Below are positions 46,885-55,829 of a stretch of DNA of 64,000 nucleotides, in pieces. How positions within the stretch are numbered: the stretch's first letter is position 1; every line of letters starts with the position of its first letter. The stretch is from Pseudomonas alliivorans. Its GTDB lineage: Bacteria; Pseudomonadota; Gammaproteobacteria; Pseudomonadales; Pseudomonadaceae. The notes below the pieces were generated by a model. It did no database searches and was not told where the DNA came from. It worked only from the letters and a program-made list of their open reading frames with translations. The stretch is taken from positions 558,001 through 622,000 of the forward strand of contig NZ_JAFFZW010000003.1 of assembly GCF_017826695.1 (NCBI RefSeq), written 5' to 3'. Made by a program: the position numbers and the translations under genes.

Positions 46885-47237
46885 CAGAACCCATGAACCC
46901 CACCACCTTATTCAAGTGCTTGGCGGATGACACCCGAGCCAAAATTTCCCTGCTTGTCGTGAGCGAAGGCGAGCTCTGTGTCTGCGAGCTGACGGCGGCA
47001 CTCGACCTGAGCCAGCCGAAGATTTCTCGTCATTTGGCCCTGCTTCGTTCTGCTGGTTTGTTGATGGATCGCCGGCAAGGTCAGTGGGTGTACTACCGCC
47101 TGAACCCCGATTTGCCTGCGTGGGTAACTGCGGTTTTGAAAGAAGTCGTAGACGCCAATCAGCATTGGCTGGAAACCGAGGCTAAACGCCTGTGCGGTAT
47201 GAATGACCGTCCTATCAATCAGGCCGTGTGCAGCTGA
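46881..47237 (+). CDS. arsR: Arsenic-responsive repressor ArsR
   Basis: 118 residues, winged-helix ArsR family: recognition helix [20 protein letters not shown], and metal-binding Cys33-Val-Cys35 (ELCVCEL). AsIII binding releases DNA and induces the operon. Overlaps the LMW-phosphatase gene by 4 bases; the operator is likely the three-repeat element 450 bases upstream. Confidence 0.93.
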   Translation: MTEPMNPTTLFKCLADDTRAKISLLVVSEGELCVCELTAALDLSQPKISRHLALLRSAGLLMDRRQGQWVYYRLNPDLPAWVTAVLKEVVDANQHWLETEAKRLCGMNDRPINQAVCS

Positions 47238-47262
47238 TTCACGCCCCAACCGGATTAATGAA

Positions 47263-48546
47263 ATGCTGATTGCCGTATTGATCTTTATCGCCACCATCGT
47301 GCTCGTTATCTGGCAGCCCAAGGGGCTCGGGGTAGGCTGGAGCGCAATGTTGGGTGCCATCGTTGCGCTGTTGGCAGGCGTCGTTACCCTGGCCGACATA
47401 CCAGAGGTTTGGCGCATCGTCTGGAATGCCACCGGGACGTTTATCGCAGTCATCATCATTAGTCTGCTGCTTGATGAAGCAGGCTTTTTCAAGTGGGCTG
47501 CGTTGCATGTAGCCCGGTGGGGAGCTGGAAGCACTCGTAAGTTGTTTGCGTTCATCGTCTTGCTCGGTGCAGCTGTGTCGGCACTGTTCGCCAATGACGG
47601 AGCAGCATTGATCCTCACCCCCATCGTGATCGCGATGTTGCTGGAGCTGCGTTTTTCTCCCGCTGCTACGTTGGCATTCGTCATGGCGGCTGGATTTATC
47701 GCAGACACGGCGAGCTTGCCACTGGTGATTTCCAACCTGGTCAACATCGTTTCTGCCGACTACTTCAATATCGGCTTCAACGAATATGCCTCGATCATGG
47801 TGCCGGTAAACTTCGTCAGCGTGGCGGCGACACTAGCGATGTTGTTGTGGTTTTTTCGCAAAGATCTGCCCAAAACCTATGACCTCAACCAACTGGACAA
47901 TCCGGACGAGGCCATCCACGACCGGGCCACTTTTGTAGCCGGCTGGTGGGTGCTGGCGCTACTCCTGATCGGCTTCTTTGTCATTGAGCCGTTGGGTGTG
48001 CCAATCAGCGCCATTGCTGCGGTTTCTGCATTCATCCTCTATGTCATCGCGGCTCGGGGTCATGCCATCAACACAAGCAAGGTGCTCAAAGAGGCCCCAT
48101 GGCAAGTGGTGATTTTTTCCTTGGGTATGTATTTGGTCGTCTATGGCCTGAAGAACGCGGGCCTGACTGACCACATCGCCCAGATTCTGAACGTATTCGC
48201 CGGTTATGGAGTATGGGGGGCATCCCTGGGTACTGGGCTGCTAACGGCATTGCTGTCTTCGATCATGAACAACATGCCCACGGTTCTGGTTGGTGCCTTA
48301 TCCATTCATGCCGCCGAAGTTGATGATGTCGTTCAGCAAGCGATGGTGTACGCCAACATCATTGGCTGCGACCTAGGCCCGAAGATCACCCCAATTGGCA
48401 GTCTGGCCACGCTGTTGTGGCTGCATGTGCTGGCCAAGAAGGACATCAAGATCATTTGGGGTTACTACTTCAAGACTGGGATTGTGCTGACCTTGCCTAT
48501 CCTCGTCGCCACCTTATCTGCCCTGGCATTGCGCCTCAGTTTCTGA
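47263..48546 (+). CDS. arsB: Arsenite efflux permease ArsB
   Basis: 427 residues, about 11-12 membrane helices; starts [20 protein letters not shown]. The loop [16 protein letters not shown] and the end ...[38 protein letters not shown] are ArsB hallmarks. Pumps As(III)/Sb(III) across the inner membrane. 25 bases after arsR. Confidence 0.95.
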   Translation: MLIAVLIFIATIVLVIWQPKGLGVGWSAMLGAIVALLAGVVTLADIPEVWRIVWNATGTFIAVIIISLLLDEAGFFKWAALHVARWGAGSTRKLFAFIVLLGAAVSALFANDGAALILTPIVIAMLLELRFSPAATLAFVMAAGFIADTASLPLVISNLVNIVSADYFNIGFNEYASIMVPVNFVSVAATLAMLLWFFRKDLPKTYDLNQLDNPDEAIHDRATFVAGWWVLALLLIGFFVIEPLGVPISAIAAVSAFILYVIAARGHAINTSKVLKEAPWQVVIFSLGMYLVVYGLKNAGLTDHIAQILNVFAGYGVWGASLGTGLLTALLSSIMNNMPTVLVGALSIHAAEVDDVVQQAMVYANIIGCDLGPKITPIGSLATLLWLHVLAKKDIKIIWGYYFKTGIVLTLPILVATLSALALRLSF

Positions 48547-48562
48547 ATCAAGGAATCTTCTG

Positions 48563-49033
48563 ATGAAAGTCTTGTTCATGTGCACCCACAACAGCTGCCG
48601 CAGCATTCTGTCCGAGGCGCTTTTCAACCACTTGGCGCCTGAGGGCGTAGAAGCTGTCAGCTCAGGAAGCTTTCCCAGTGGACGGGTGAATCAAAGGGCA
48701 CTGCAGACACTGGAGGCGGCGGGTATCTCTACGGCGGGCTTAAGCAGCAAGGCTTCGGACGCTTTTGAAGGCTCGCCGCTAGACATCGTGATCACTGTCT
48801 GTGACCGGGCTGCAGGTGAGGCATGCCCGATCTTCTTCGGGCCAGCGTTGAAGGCGCATTGGGGGTTGGCCGACCCGTCTGAGGCTAGCGGGTCGGAAGC
48901 CGAGATCACGGCTGCATTTGAAACCACACTCGCCAAAATTCACGAGCGCGTGAGCGCATTTCTTGCGCTACCACTGAAGACCATCGGCGCTGAACAGTTG
49001 AAAGCTGAACTGAGTCGCATCGGTTCGCTTTAA
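48563..49033 (+). CDS. arsC: Thioredoxin-coupled arsenate reductase
   Basis: 156 residues, LMW-PTP-fold ArsC: P-loop Cys7-x4-Cys12-Arg (FMCTHNSCRSILSE), and the further cysteines in VITVCDRAAGEACP, about residue 80 and 87, that form the redox cascade. Reduces As(V) to As(III) for ArsB export. 16 bases after arsB. Confidence 0.93.
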   Translation: MKVLFMCTHNSCRSILSEALFNHLAPEGVEAVSSGSFPSGRVNQRALQTLEAAGISTAGLSSKASDAFEGSPLDIVITVCDRAAGEACPIFFGPALKAHWGLADPSEASGSEAEITAAFETTLAKIHERVSAFLALPLKTIGAEQLKAELSRIGSL

Positions 49034-49080
49034 AGATCAACCGAGGCGGTGCCTAACCTGGCGCCGCCGTAGGAGTTTTT

Positions 49081-49794
49081 ATGCAAGACACATTGCCGAA
49101 CGTACACGCCGACCTGATCGACATTCCTTCGCTTGAGCAACTGTCGCCTCGTACACCTTCGCTCCATAAACCTCGCATTCTTCTGCTGTATGGATCAACG
49201 CGAGAGCGCTCATTCAGCCGGTTAGTCACGCAAGAGGCAGCACGCTTGCTGAATGAATTTGGCGCTGAAACCAAGATCTTTGACCCGTCGGGTCTCCCGC
49301 TGCCGGATGACGCCCCCGATACACATCCCAAGGTCGCTGAGCTGCGCGAGCTGATGCAATGGTCTGAGGGGCAGGTGTGGTGCTCCCCTGAGCGTCACGG
49401 CTCCATGAGTGCGGTATTCAAAGCCCAAATTGACTGGGTTCCGCTGGCGATGGGGGCTGTACGACCTACCCAAGGCAAAACCCTTGCTGTGATGCAGGTC
49501 TGTGGTGGTTCTCAATCCTTCAACGTGGTTAACCAACTACGGGTACTTGGACGATGGATGCGGATGTTCACCATCCCTAATCAGTCTTCCGTGGCCAAGG
49601 CATTCACTGAGTTCGATGAAGCAGGCCGCATGAAACCTTCCTCGTACTACGACCGTCTCGTTGATGTGATGGAAGAGCTGATGAAGTTCACCCTGCTGTT
49701 GCGGGATCGCCAGGATTACTTGGTTGATCGGTACTCCGAGCGTAAAGAGTCCGCCGAAGATCTGTCCAAACGCGTCAACCAGCGCTCCATCTAA
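49081..49794 (+). CDS. arsH: NADPH-dependent FMN reductase ArsH
   Basis: 237 residues, flavodoxin-like: phosphate loop [39 protein letters not shown] and [20 protein letters not shown] are the ArsH pattern. Oxidises organoarsenicals and trivalent methyl arsenicals. Third arsenate/arsenite functional type in the operon; 47 bases after arsC. Confidence 0.93.
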   Translation: MQDTLPNVHADLIDIPSLEQLSPRTPSLHKPRILLLYGSTRERSFSRLVTQEAARLLNEFGAETKIFDPSGLPLPDDAPDTHPKVAELRELMQWSEGQVWCSPERHGSMSAVFKAQIDWVPLAMGAVRPTQGKTLAVMQVCGGSQSFNVVNQLRVLGRWMRMFTIPNQSSVAKAFTEFDEAGRMKPSSYYDRLVDVMEELMKFTLLLRDRQDYLVDRYSERKESAEDLSKRVNQRSI

Positions 49795-49814
49795 CGTCAG
49801 CACGAGGAAGCGAT

Positions 49815-50237
49815 ATGAGCCAGATCACGATCTACCACAACCCCGAATGCGGCACCTCTCGCAACACCTTGGCGTTGATCCGCAATAGCGGGGAAGAACC
49901 GACAGTTATCGAATACCTGAAGACCCCGCCTGATCGCACCACGCTTGTCAGGCTCATTGGGGAAATGGGTATCGGGGTGCGAGCTCTTTTGCGTATCAAG
50001 GGCACTCCGTACGAAGAGTTGGGATTGAGTGATGCATCGCTGACAGACGAACAGCTTATCGATGCCATGATGGCTCACCCTATCCTGATCAATCGCCCCA
50101 TCGTCGTGACGACTTTTGGGACGCGTTTGTGTCGTCCGTCCGAAGCTGTCCTCGATTTGTTACCGCAAGAGCAGCGTGGGAGTTTCGTCAAAGAGGACGG
50201 CCAAGTGGTCATCGATGAGCACGGTCGCAGAATCTGA
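49815..50237 (+). CDS. arsC: Glutaredoxin-coupled arsenate reductase
   Basis: 140 residues, ArsC of the Spx/R773 fold: Cys12 in YHNPECGTSRNTL, RPIVVTTFGTRLCRPSEAV with the arginines that bind arsenate. Uses glutathione/glutaredoxin. A second, unrelated arsenate reductase in the same operon, 20 bases after arsH. Confidence 0.93.
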   Translation: MSQITIYHNPECGTSRNTLALIRNSGEEPTVIEYLKTPPDRTTLVRLIGEMGIGVRALLRIKGTPYEELGLSDASLTDEQLIDAMMAHPILINRPIVVTTFGTRLCRPSEAVLDLLPQEQRGSFVKEDGQVVIDEHGRRI

Positions 50238-50280
50238 TACGACGACGGTGAGGTGCCGTGATTGAGCCTGGAGGATGCTG

Positions 50281-51348
50281 GTGAGTCAGAATTCGAAACT
50301 TGATGTTGTGGTCATTGGCGGTGGTCAATCCGCGCTGACAGTCGCCTATTTTTTGAAGCGGACAGGCATGTCTTACGTGCTGCTCGATGCTGAGTCGGCT
50401 CCAGGAGGGGCCTGGCGGCATGGCTGGGATTCGCTGCGACTCTTCTCGCCATCGGCATGGAGTTCAATTGCAGGCTGGCCGATGCCTGCAGTCACGGAAG
50501 AAACACCTCATCGTGACGATGTCATCGACTATCTGACTCAGTACGACCGCCGATATGGCTTCCCTATCATCCGTTCCACGCGAGTAACCCACATCGAGAG
50601 TATCGAAGGTGGGTTGCGGGTTTTCTCGGGTGATGGCCACTGGGACGCCAAAGCGGTTATCAGTGCAACCGGCACTTGGAGCCGTCCCGTGATTCCCGCG
50701 TATCCAGATCAAGAGCTATTTGAGGGGCGACAAATCCACTCTGCACATTACGTTGGGCCGAGTGGGTTCGAGGGAAAGACAATTCTCGTTGTGGGTGGCG
50801 GCAATTCAGGCGCGCAAATCTACGCTGAGATTTCAAAAGTGGCATCAGCAACCTGGGTAACTCAAGAGGCCCCGAGGTTTCTACCTGATGAGGTCGATGG
50901 CCGCGTCCTGTTCGAACGAGCTACTGCTCGATTGAAGGCGCAACAGGAAGGCCTGGAGCCTCAGCAGCCGGCAGGAGGGCTCGGAGACATCGTGATGGTT
51001 CCGTCGGTAAGGGACGCTCGCGAACGAGGCGTGCTGAATGCCGTACGACCATTCACGCGCTTCACTTCAACAGGTGTTGTATGGACTTCTGGGACTGAGA
51101 CGAAGATTGACGCAGTCATTTGGTGCACAGGCTTTTCACCGGCGCTCGACCACCTCAGCAGCCTTGGTCTCATTGGTCATGACGGAAAAGTCTCCGTGAA
51201 TGAAAACCGGAGTGTGGGCCTACCGAATCTTTGGTTGGTGGGCTACGGCAATTGGACGGGGCTTGCTTCCGCAACATTGATCGGAGTAACCCGCACCGCC
51301 AGAGATGTGGTCAAACAAGTGCAAACCCATCTAGCCGAGTCAGATTGA
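50281..51348 (+). CDS. arsO: ArsO-like flavin monooxygenase
   Basis: 355 residues from a GTG at 50281 (GGAGG six bases before; the ATG at 50275 has none). Two Rossmann motifs: [16 protein letters not shown] and [15 protein letters not shown] (NADPH), with ATGTW between. Family seen in arsenic operons as ArsO, role in detoxification not well established. Stop overlaps the MFS gene start (TGATG). Confidence 0.85.
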   Translation: MSQNSKLDVVVIGGGQSALTVAYFLKRTGMSYVLLDAESAPGGAWRHGWDSLRLFSPSAWSSIAGWPMPAVTEETPHRDDVIDYLTQYDRRYGFPIIRSTRVTHIESIEGGLRVFSGDGHWDAKAVISATGTWSRPVIPAYPDQELFEGRQIHSAHYVGPSGFEGKTILVVGGGNSGAQIYAEISKVASATWVTQEAPRFLPDEVDGRVLFERATARLKAQQEGLEPQQPAGGLGDIVMVPSVRDARERGVLNAVRPFTRFTSTGVVWTSGTETKIDAVIWCTGFSPALDHLSSLGLIGHDGKVSVNENRSVGLPNLWLVGYGNWTGLASATLIGVTRTARDVVKQVQTHLAESD

Positions 51349-51893
51349 TGGCTGCCGATGCACCGACGACAAGGCAGAGGGCGGTCTTAATTGGCTCAAT
51401 GGGCTTTAACCACATATTAGCGTGGGGTTCGACTTTTTATCTGCCGGCGGTGCTAGCTGAGCCGTTTCGCGCTCGCTGAACGCATCAGTTCCCGCTGTGG
51501 TTGGTGCTCTATCCTTGTCTCTGCTGGTCGCCGGAATATGCGCACCATTGATCGGCAGAACTATTGATAAGCATGGTAGGAAGTGGGTGCTGGCGTGCAG
51601 TTCGTGATGCTGCCCCTTATGGGAGTGATTATTTTCGGCGGTGGAAATGGGATCATGACCATCGCCAGAGGAACTGTCCCACTTACACTGCTCGGCAGCT
51701 CCGACTTGGGTATGCACCTTGGACTGATCGCTCGCCCAGTTTTGGCTGCACAAGCCGTAGCGCCCATGGCATGCGCATACATCCTGGTGCAGCTTGGCCC
51801 AAACTGGCTGATTTGGATCATGGCCGGGATATTGGGCGTCGGTGCTTTGGTCGCATTCACCAAACTACGAGCATTCACCCCAGCACTGGCTTG
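51348..51893 (+). pseudogene. Truncated MFS transporter
   Basis: From ATG 51348 the MFS-like N-terminus (AVLIGSMGFNHILAWGSTFY) stops at a TGA (51477-51479); a frameshift later, NASVPAVVGALSLSLLVAGI, APLIGRTIDKHGRKWVLACS continues and stops at TGA; the last portion resumes in another frame as FVMLPLMGVIIFGGGNGIMT...AYILVQLGPNWLIWIMAGIL. About half of a normal transporter is missing. It is the last gene of the arsenic operon and overlaps the 3' end of arsN1. Confidence 0.8.
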
Positions 51894-52432
51894 AATTCAA
51901 GCTGGGGGAAGAGAAGAGGTTCCAAGGGAGGTGTTGCCTGGCACAGTCCGAGTCGCCAGTAACCAACATCGTGCCAGCTCCCAAACTTGAAGCCTACCTC
52001 TGGATATGTCCCGATACGGGCGAATCCTAACGACTCGTGCAGGCCCACACTGCCCTCATTGGGCTGTGCAATTCCAGCGTAGGCTGCGCGAAACCGCTGT
52101 TTATCTAGTATCGGAAGAAGGGCTTCGTAAAGCTTCCGGCCAATACCCTGCCGGCGAGCCGACTCGGCTATATACACTGTCACGTCCACAGCCCACCGGT
52201 AGGCAGGACGGGCCCGGTGTTGGCTTGCGTAAGCATATCCCTTGATCTCCCCACCGTCCTCGGCCACTAGATAGGGATATGTCTGAAGCGTTGTCGCGAT
52301 CCGCTGAGAGATTTCCTCAACACTTGGTGGTGTCTCTTCGAATGAGATCGCAGTGTTCAGAACAATGGGAGCATAGATGCGCTGGATGGCTTCTGCATCA
52401 GCCACTACTGCCGCACGAATTTTCAAAGCCAT
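51875..52432 (-). CDS. ArsN1-like / PAT-type GNAT acetyltransferase
   Basis: 185 residues, GNAT fold of the phosphinothricin-acetyltransferase type: IRAAVVADAEAIQRIYAPIV, SFEETPPSVEE, VYIAESARRQGIGRKLYEAL and HESLGFARIGTYPEVGFKFG. ArsN1 N-acetylates arsinothricin; phosphinothricin is the alternative substrate. Convergent with the decayed MFS gene. Confidence 0.8.
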   Translation of the reverse strand: MALKIRAAVVADAEAIQRIYAPIVLNTAISFEETPPSVEEISQRIATTLQTYPYLVAEDGGEIKGYAYASQHRARPAYRWAVDVTVYIAESARRQGIGRKLYEALLPILDKQRFRAAYAGIAQPNEGSVGLHESLGFARIGTYPEVGFKFGSWHDVGYWRLGLCQATPPLEPLLFPQLEFKPVLG

Positions 52433-52542
52433 GCAGGTCGTCCTTGATTCAAAGGTTAAACATTACCTTTTTTGCTCGGCTTTGAGCATGGTCGAGGTAT
52501 GAAGATTTTAGGCGTGGGCGGTTGTTTAGACTTCACTAAAAA

Positions 52543-53025
52543 TCACGGTTGTTCGAGTGCATTGGGTTTCAGATACCTACGCACAGTGGTTTTCGACAGC
52601 CCCAATGCTTCCGCGATTTCGGCGACCGGCAACCCCTCGCTATTCATACGATTAGCCTCCGCCGCTTTTTGCGCCGCGCCGGATCGAGGCGGTCGACCAG
52701 GTGGTAGCTTCCCAGCCCGCGCCAATGACTCCATCTCGATATCAACGCTGTCCTTTTTAATCCTATTTAATTGCTTCGTCAGACGCTTCTGCCCTTCTCC
52801 GAACGGCTCGTTGGATTGCAGACAGGTCGCCATGAGGATCAATGAGGCTGGCTCGACCTCCAGGAGTGCTGCGAGACGAATGAGCACATCAATGGTGATG
52901 TTCACCTCCCCGCGCTCTATCTGGCCCCAATAGGAACGGTCGATGCTGATCAGGTTTTCTTGAGAAAGGCCCTTTCTTCTACGCAACGCTCGTACCACTG
53001 CAGCTAGCGCCTCTGCGGCCTCCAT
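52543..53025 (-). CDS. XRE-family regulator with second HTH
   Basis: 160 residues: N-terminal XRE HTH (VVRALRRRKGLSQENLISID, then WGQIERGEVNITIDVLIRL) and, in the last 40 residues, a second resolvase-like HTH (AEIAEALGLSKTTVRRYL). Divergent from the 53254 gene, which it may control. Regulated genes unknown. Confidence 0.8.
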   Translation of the reverse strand: MEAAEALAAVVRALRRRKGLSQENLISIDRSYWGQIERGEVNITIDVLIRLAALLEVEPASLILMATCLQSNEPFGEGQKRLTKQLNRIKKDSVDIEMESLARAGKLPPGRPPRSGAAQKAAEANRMNSEGLPVAEIAEALGLSKTTVRRYLKPNALEQP

Positions 53026-53253
53026 GACTTTTCCTCAGGTAAATCGAGGATAAGGCCATATTGCGACGCACCATAACACGGGCTATCATCTGTATTGCGG
53101 TGCCGGCCTCGTCTAAGAGCCGGTTTTCGGTGCGTTAGATCTTCGCTAGCAGCGCAAAGCAGCGCTCGAGCTGGAGGCCTATCCGCCCTACGGCGAACGA
53201 CACCGCGCAGGAATGAATTGTCAATTTCCCGGTTATTAATGAAAGGAACGCCC

Positions 53254-53646
53254 ATGGCTAGCGTCGTAGAACCCGATTTTATGAAGGGGCCACGGACGCC
53301 CAAAGAGGGCTTGCCTGGCAGCTCAGAAGCGCGAGCGATGGTGAGCAAGCGCTTCCCCCAAAAGCCGTACTGCTTGATTCGGGACTGGACAATATTCCAC
53401 ATCGAAGTCACGGCGGACGAACTCTCCAAGGTTCATGCAACGGGCCAGCTCCCGATGGTGGTGTTTGCTCATAGTGTGGCCGAGGACAGCCGGGGGCGTT
53501 TCGAGCGTGGAGATTGGGTTCGCTCGACAATGTGCACCAGTTTCAACGAAGGGGTTCTGTTTGAAACCAGAAACACGGTTTATGTCTTGATTGGCCCAGG
53601 TCACGAACAGCCCGCAACCCTGAAAGACGTCTTCTCTTTCTGCTAA
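53254..53646 (+). CDS. DUF6957-type hypothetical protein
   Basis: 130 residues from the ATG at 53254 (AAAGGAAC about five bases upstream); the frame extends upstream without support. Pattern KPYCLIRDWTIFHIEVTADE, ...FAHSVAEDSRGRFERGDWVR and FETRNTVYVLIGPGHEQPAT is a Pseudomonas family I know as DUF6957. First of three small genes on this strand. Confidence 0.65.
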   Translation: MASVVEPDFMKGPRTPKEGLPGSSEARAMVSKRFPQKPYCLIRDWTIFHIEVTADELSKVHATGQLPMVVFAHSVAEDSRGRFERGDWVRSTMCTSFNEGVLFETRNTVYVLIGPGHEQPATLKDVFSFC

Positions 53647-53688
53647 CTGCGCTCCGCATCGGAGCCCTTTGCGTCCCAAGGACATACG

Positions 53689-54135
53689 ATGTTCAGAACA
53701 CACGACAACGACATGCTCGGCGTGCCGGGTATGTTTGGCGAAGGTCAGTGCCAATGGCATCAGATATCTAGAGTGCTTCGTACTCACTGGTATCACGTCA
53801 CCATCCAGGCCAAGCAGCGGGGGCGAATCAGCGAGGCGGTTCTGATGGTCGATAACGAGCCTCGCCTGCAACAAATTCTGATTGCCCAAGACGCCGATAC
53901 GATCATTACTGACGTTCAGGTGGTCACGCCGGCGCACATGAACGGGACTGCGGGATGGCGGATGGAGGTATTGACGAAAGTGACACTTGGCGAGGACGAA
54001 AACGAGTGCGTCGTGTGCCTGCTGGAGGTCGAGACAGGCTCCAAGTACCACAGCTCACACCAGCCTGGCTTCAGTTGCGATGCACTGAGCAACCTTCGTC
54101 CTGTCTATCACGCAAATATGATTCGATCAGCCTGA
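53689..54135 (+). CDS. Hypothetical protein
   Basis: 148 residues, mixed alpha/beta, no membrane segment, no ribosome site of note (AAGGACAT ahead of the ATG). Contains VLMVDNEPRLQQILIAQDAD and ends in a Cys/His-containing stretch (CVVCLLEVETGSKYHSSHQP). Follows DUF6957 by 42 bases and probably shares its transcript. Not recognised. Confidence 0.6.
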   Translation: MFRTHDNDMLGVPGMFGEGQCQWHQISRVLRTHWYHVTIQAKQRGRISEAVLMVDNEPRLQQILIAQDADTIITDVQVVTPAHMNGTAGWRMEVLTKVTLGEDENECVVCLLEVETGSKYHSSHQPGFSCDALSNLRPVYHANMIRSA

Positions 54136-54225
54136 GACTTACCAGGATTTTTGCACGCTACCAGCGCGGATGGTTGCGTGTGGGATTCCTGGTTAAGCCG
54201 TAAACACCGCCAACGGAGTGCAATA

Positions 54226-54609
54226 ATGCTGAACATGATTGACCTGAATTTTCATGGTAAGCGCCACACAGAATTCGACCTCATGCGAATCATAAAAGCC
54301 CAGGCGCAAGGCTTCGAAAGGCCGGTCACCGCGTATTTGTGCGGGGTGTCCATCAAAGCCCGAACTGGCATAGGCGTAGTGTTTGGTCACAACCGTAAAG
54401 ACCAGTTCGGTCGCTTCAGCGACGGCCATCTAATTCGAACATCTGACGTGATCACAGCGGAGCGCGAGGGGCGATTTTGGGTACTGACCACAGTCAACTC
54501 TAGGTACGTGATCGCTACGTTCCAGAGGGGCAATGGACGTGCAAGCCTGTGCCAATTTCTACAGTTGACGAGTGGTCAGCATCATCTGTCCCCGCACCTT
54601 GTGCAATAG
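54226..54609 (+). CDS. Hypothetical protein
   Basis: 127 residues from the ATG at 54226 with CGGAG about seven bases upstream. Segments GIGVVFGHNRKDQFGRFSDG and FWVLTTVNSRYVIATF look like a small beta-barrel. Similar in size and style to the two genes before it; may belong to the same mobile cassette. Not recognised. Confidence 0.6.
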   Translation: MLNMIDLNFHGKRHTEFDLMRIIKAQAQGFERPVTAYLCGVSIKARTGIGVVFGHNRKDQFGRFSDGHLIRTSDVITAEREGRFWVLTTVNSRYVIATFQRGNGRASLCQFLQLTSGQHHLSPHLVQ

Positions 54610-54794
54610 AGACACCGGCCCATGCCTGATGGCTCGGGAGATTGTATGTGCAGGACGCTCATGACATCGAGCGTGCCGACCTGAACTGCTTCCGATATCT
54701 ATGAAGGGTACGGGAGCGACTGGCTCCCTCGCATCCTGAAAAATGTGGCTGGTCGATGTGCCCGGCATCTCTAGGATGCCTCAGCCAGTCCGAC

Positions 54795-55829
54795 CTACAG
54801 AGTTTTGAACGGTTTAAAAAGCTTTTCGGGCGCCAGATACAACCGCCCGCGTGTCCGTGAAAAGGCAACATAGAGTTTGTTTTTTGTCTGTGGGGGGAGC
54901 GCGGCAAGCGAGGATGTCTGGTAGATCTTCCAGTGAGTAGTACCCAGCACTACGCACACATCGTTGTAGTGATCCAAACCCTTACTGGCGCCCCAGTTGT
55001 TAGAAAGGCACCCGTATTTGTAATGCTCCTGATAGAACAGCTTCACCACGTTGCCATCCGCGTGTACGGCGTCAGCATCCACTTGATTGGACAGGTGAAT
55101 GATTTCGGTTTCGTACGTATGCTGTGACTGCATGTCAATCTGGAGATGTGTACGAATAAAATCACATACGGTGACGCCACACCTCCAGCTTCGGCTCAGT
55201 GTTTCCTTGTCGACAGTCACACCCGCCTTTTGAAAAAGCTTTTCGTATTTCCCAATGTCAGCGTGTAGCGAGCTGTTCACGTTTCCATCACGACTGGTGT
55301 CGAACGTATGCTGGTAGAAGTCACCTACAAACAGCATCTCAACCTTGGCTTTCGCTAATGCCATTAGCAGGTTGAAGTCATGACCAGCTAGGTCTTGAAC
55401 CTCGTCGACATAGAACTCATCGTAAAAGCGCTCCATTCGCGCCATCACGTCAGGAATTGCATCAACGGTCTCTAGGAGCTTTGCGAGACGATTGTGGTAA
55501 ACGCTGCCGCTTGTAGTGGCGTAATACGCCATATTGTCCCGCTTGAGCTTTAGCGTACGGGCGTGCGGGGCTCGAAAGCTGATTCCCCGCGTCTGCATAT
55601 GCACCTGCAGCAGAGGGCGATAGCAGAAGCTATAAAGGAACGTGAAATAACTCAGCAGGTTGATGTTTTTTGGGACATGCCCAAACCGTTCAATGATGCT
55701 ATCGCGCAAATGGCGATAGTTGTTCTCCGTGTAAGTGATTATCAGCGCGCGCTTTTCTAGGCTCAGACGCTTCACTAGCAAGGTGGTCTTCCCTGATCCT
55801 GCCACAGCGAACATCACTCGTTTATCCAT
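54795..55829 (-). CDS. Short UvrD/Rep-like helicase of an OLD pair (GajB-like)
   Basis: 344 residues, SF1A helicase: Walker A GSGKTT at 11-16 (FAVAGSGKTTLLVKR), DEVQD motif in FYVDEVQDLAG, and VAFSRTRGRLYLAP near the end. Shorter than typical GajB (about 490), lacking much of the 2B region. Its start overlaps the OLD gene stop by 16 bases. Together they form the OLD plus UvrD arrangement of Gabija defence. Confidence 0.8.
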   Translation of the reverse strand: MDKRVMFAVAGSGKTTLLVKRLSLEKRALIITYTENNYRHLRDSIIERFGHVPKNINLLSYFTFLYSFCYRPLLQVHMQTRGISFRAPHARTLKLKRDNMAYYATTSGSVYHNRLAKLLETVDAIPDVMARMERFYDEFYVDEVQDLAGHDFNLLMALAKAKVEMLFVGDFYQHTFDTSRDGNVNSSLHADIGKYEKLFQKAGVTVDKETLSRSWRCGVTVCDFIRTHLQIDMQSQHTYETEIIHLSNQVDADAVHADGNVVKLFYQEHYKYGCLSNNWGASKGLDHYNDVCVVLGTTHWKIYQTSSLAALPPQTKNKLYVAFSRTRGRLYLAPEKLFKPFKTL

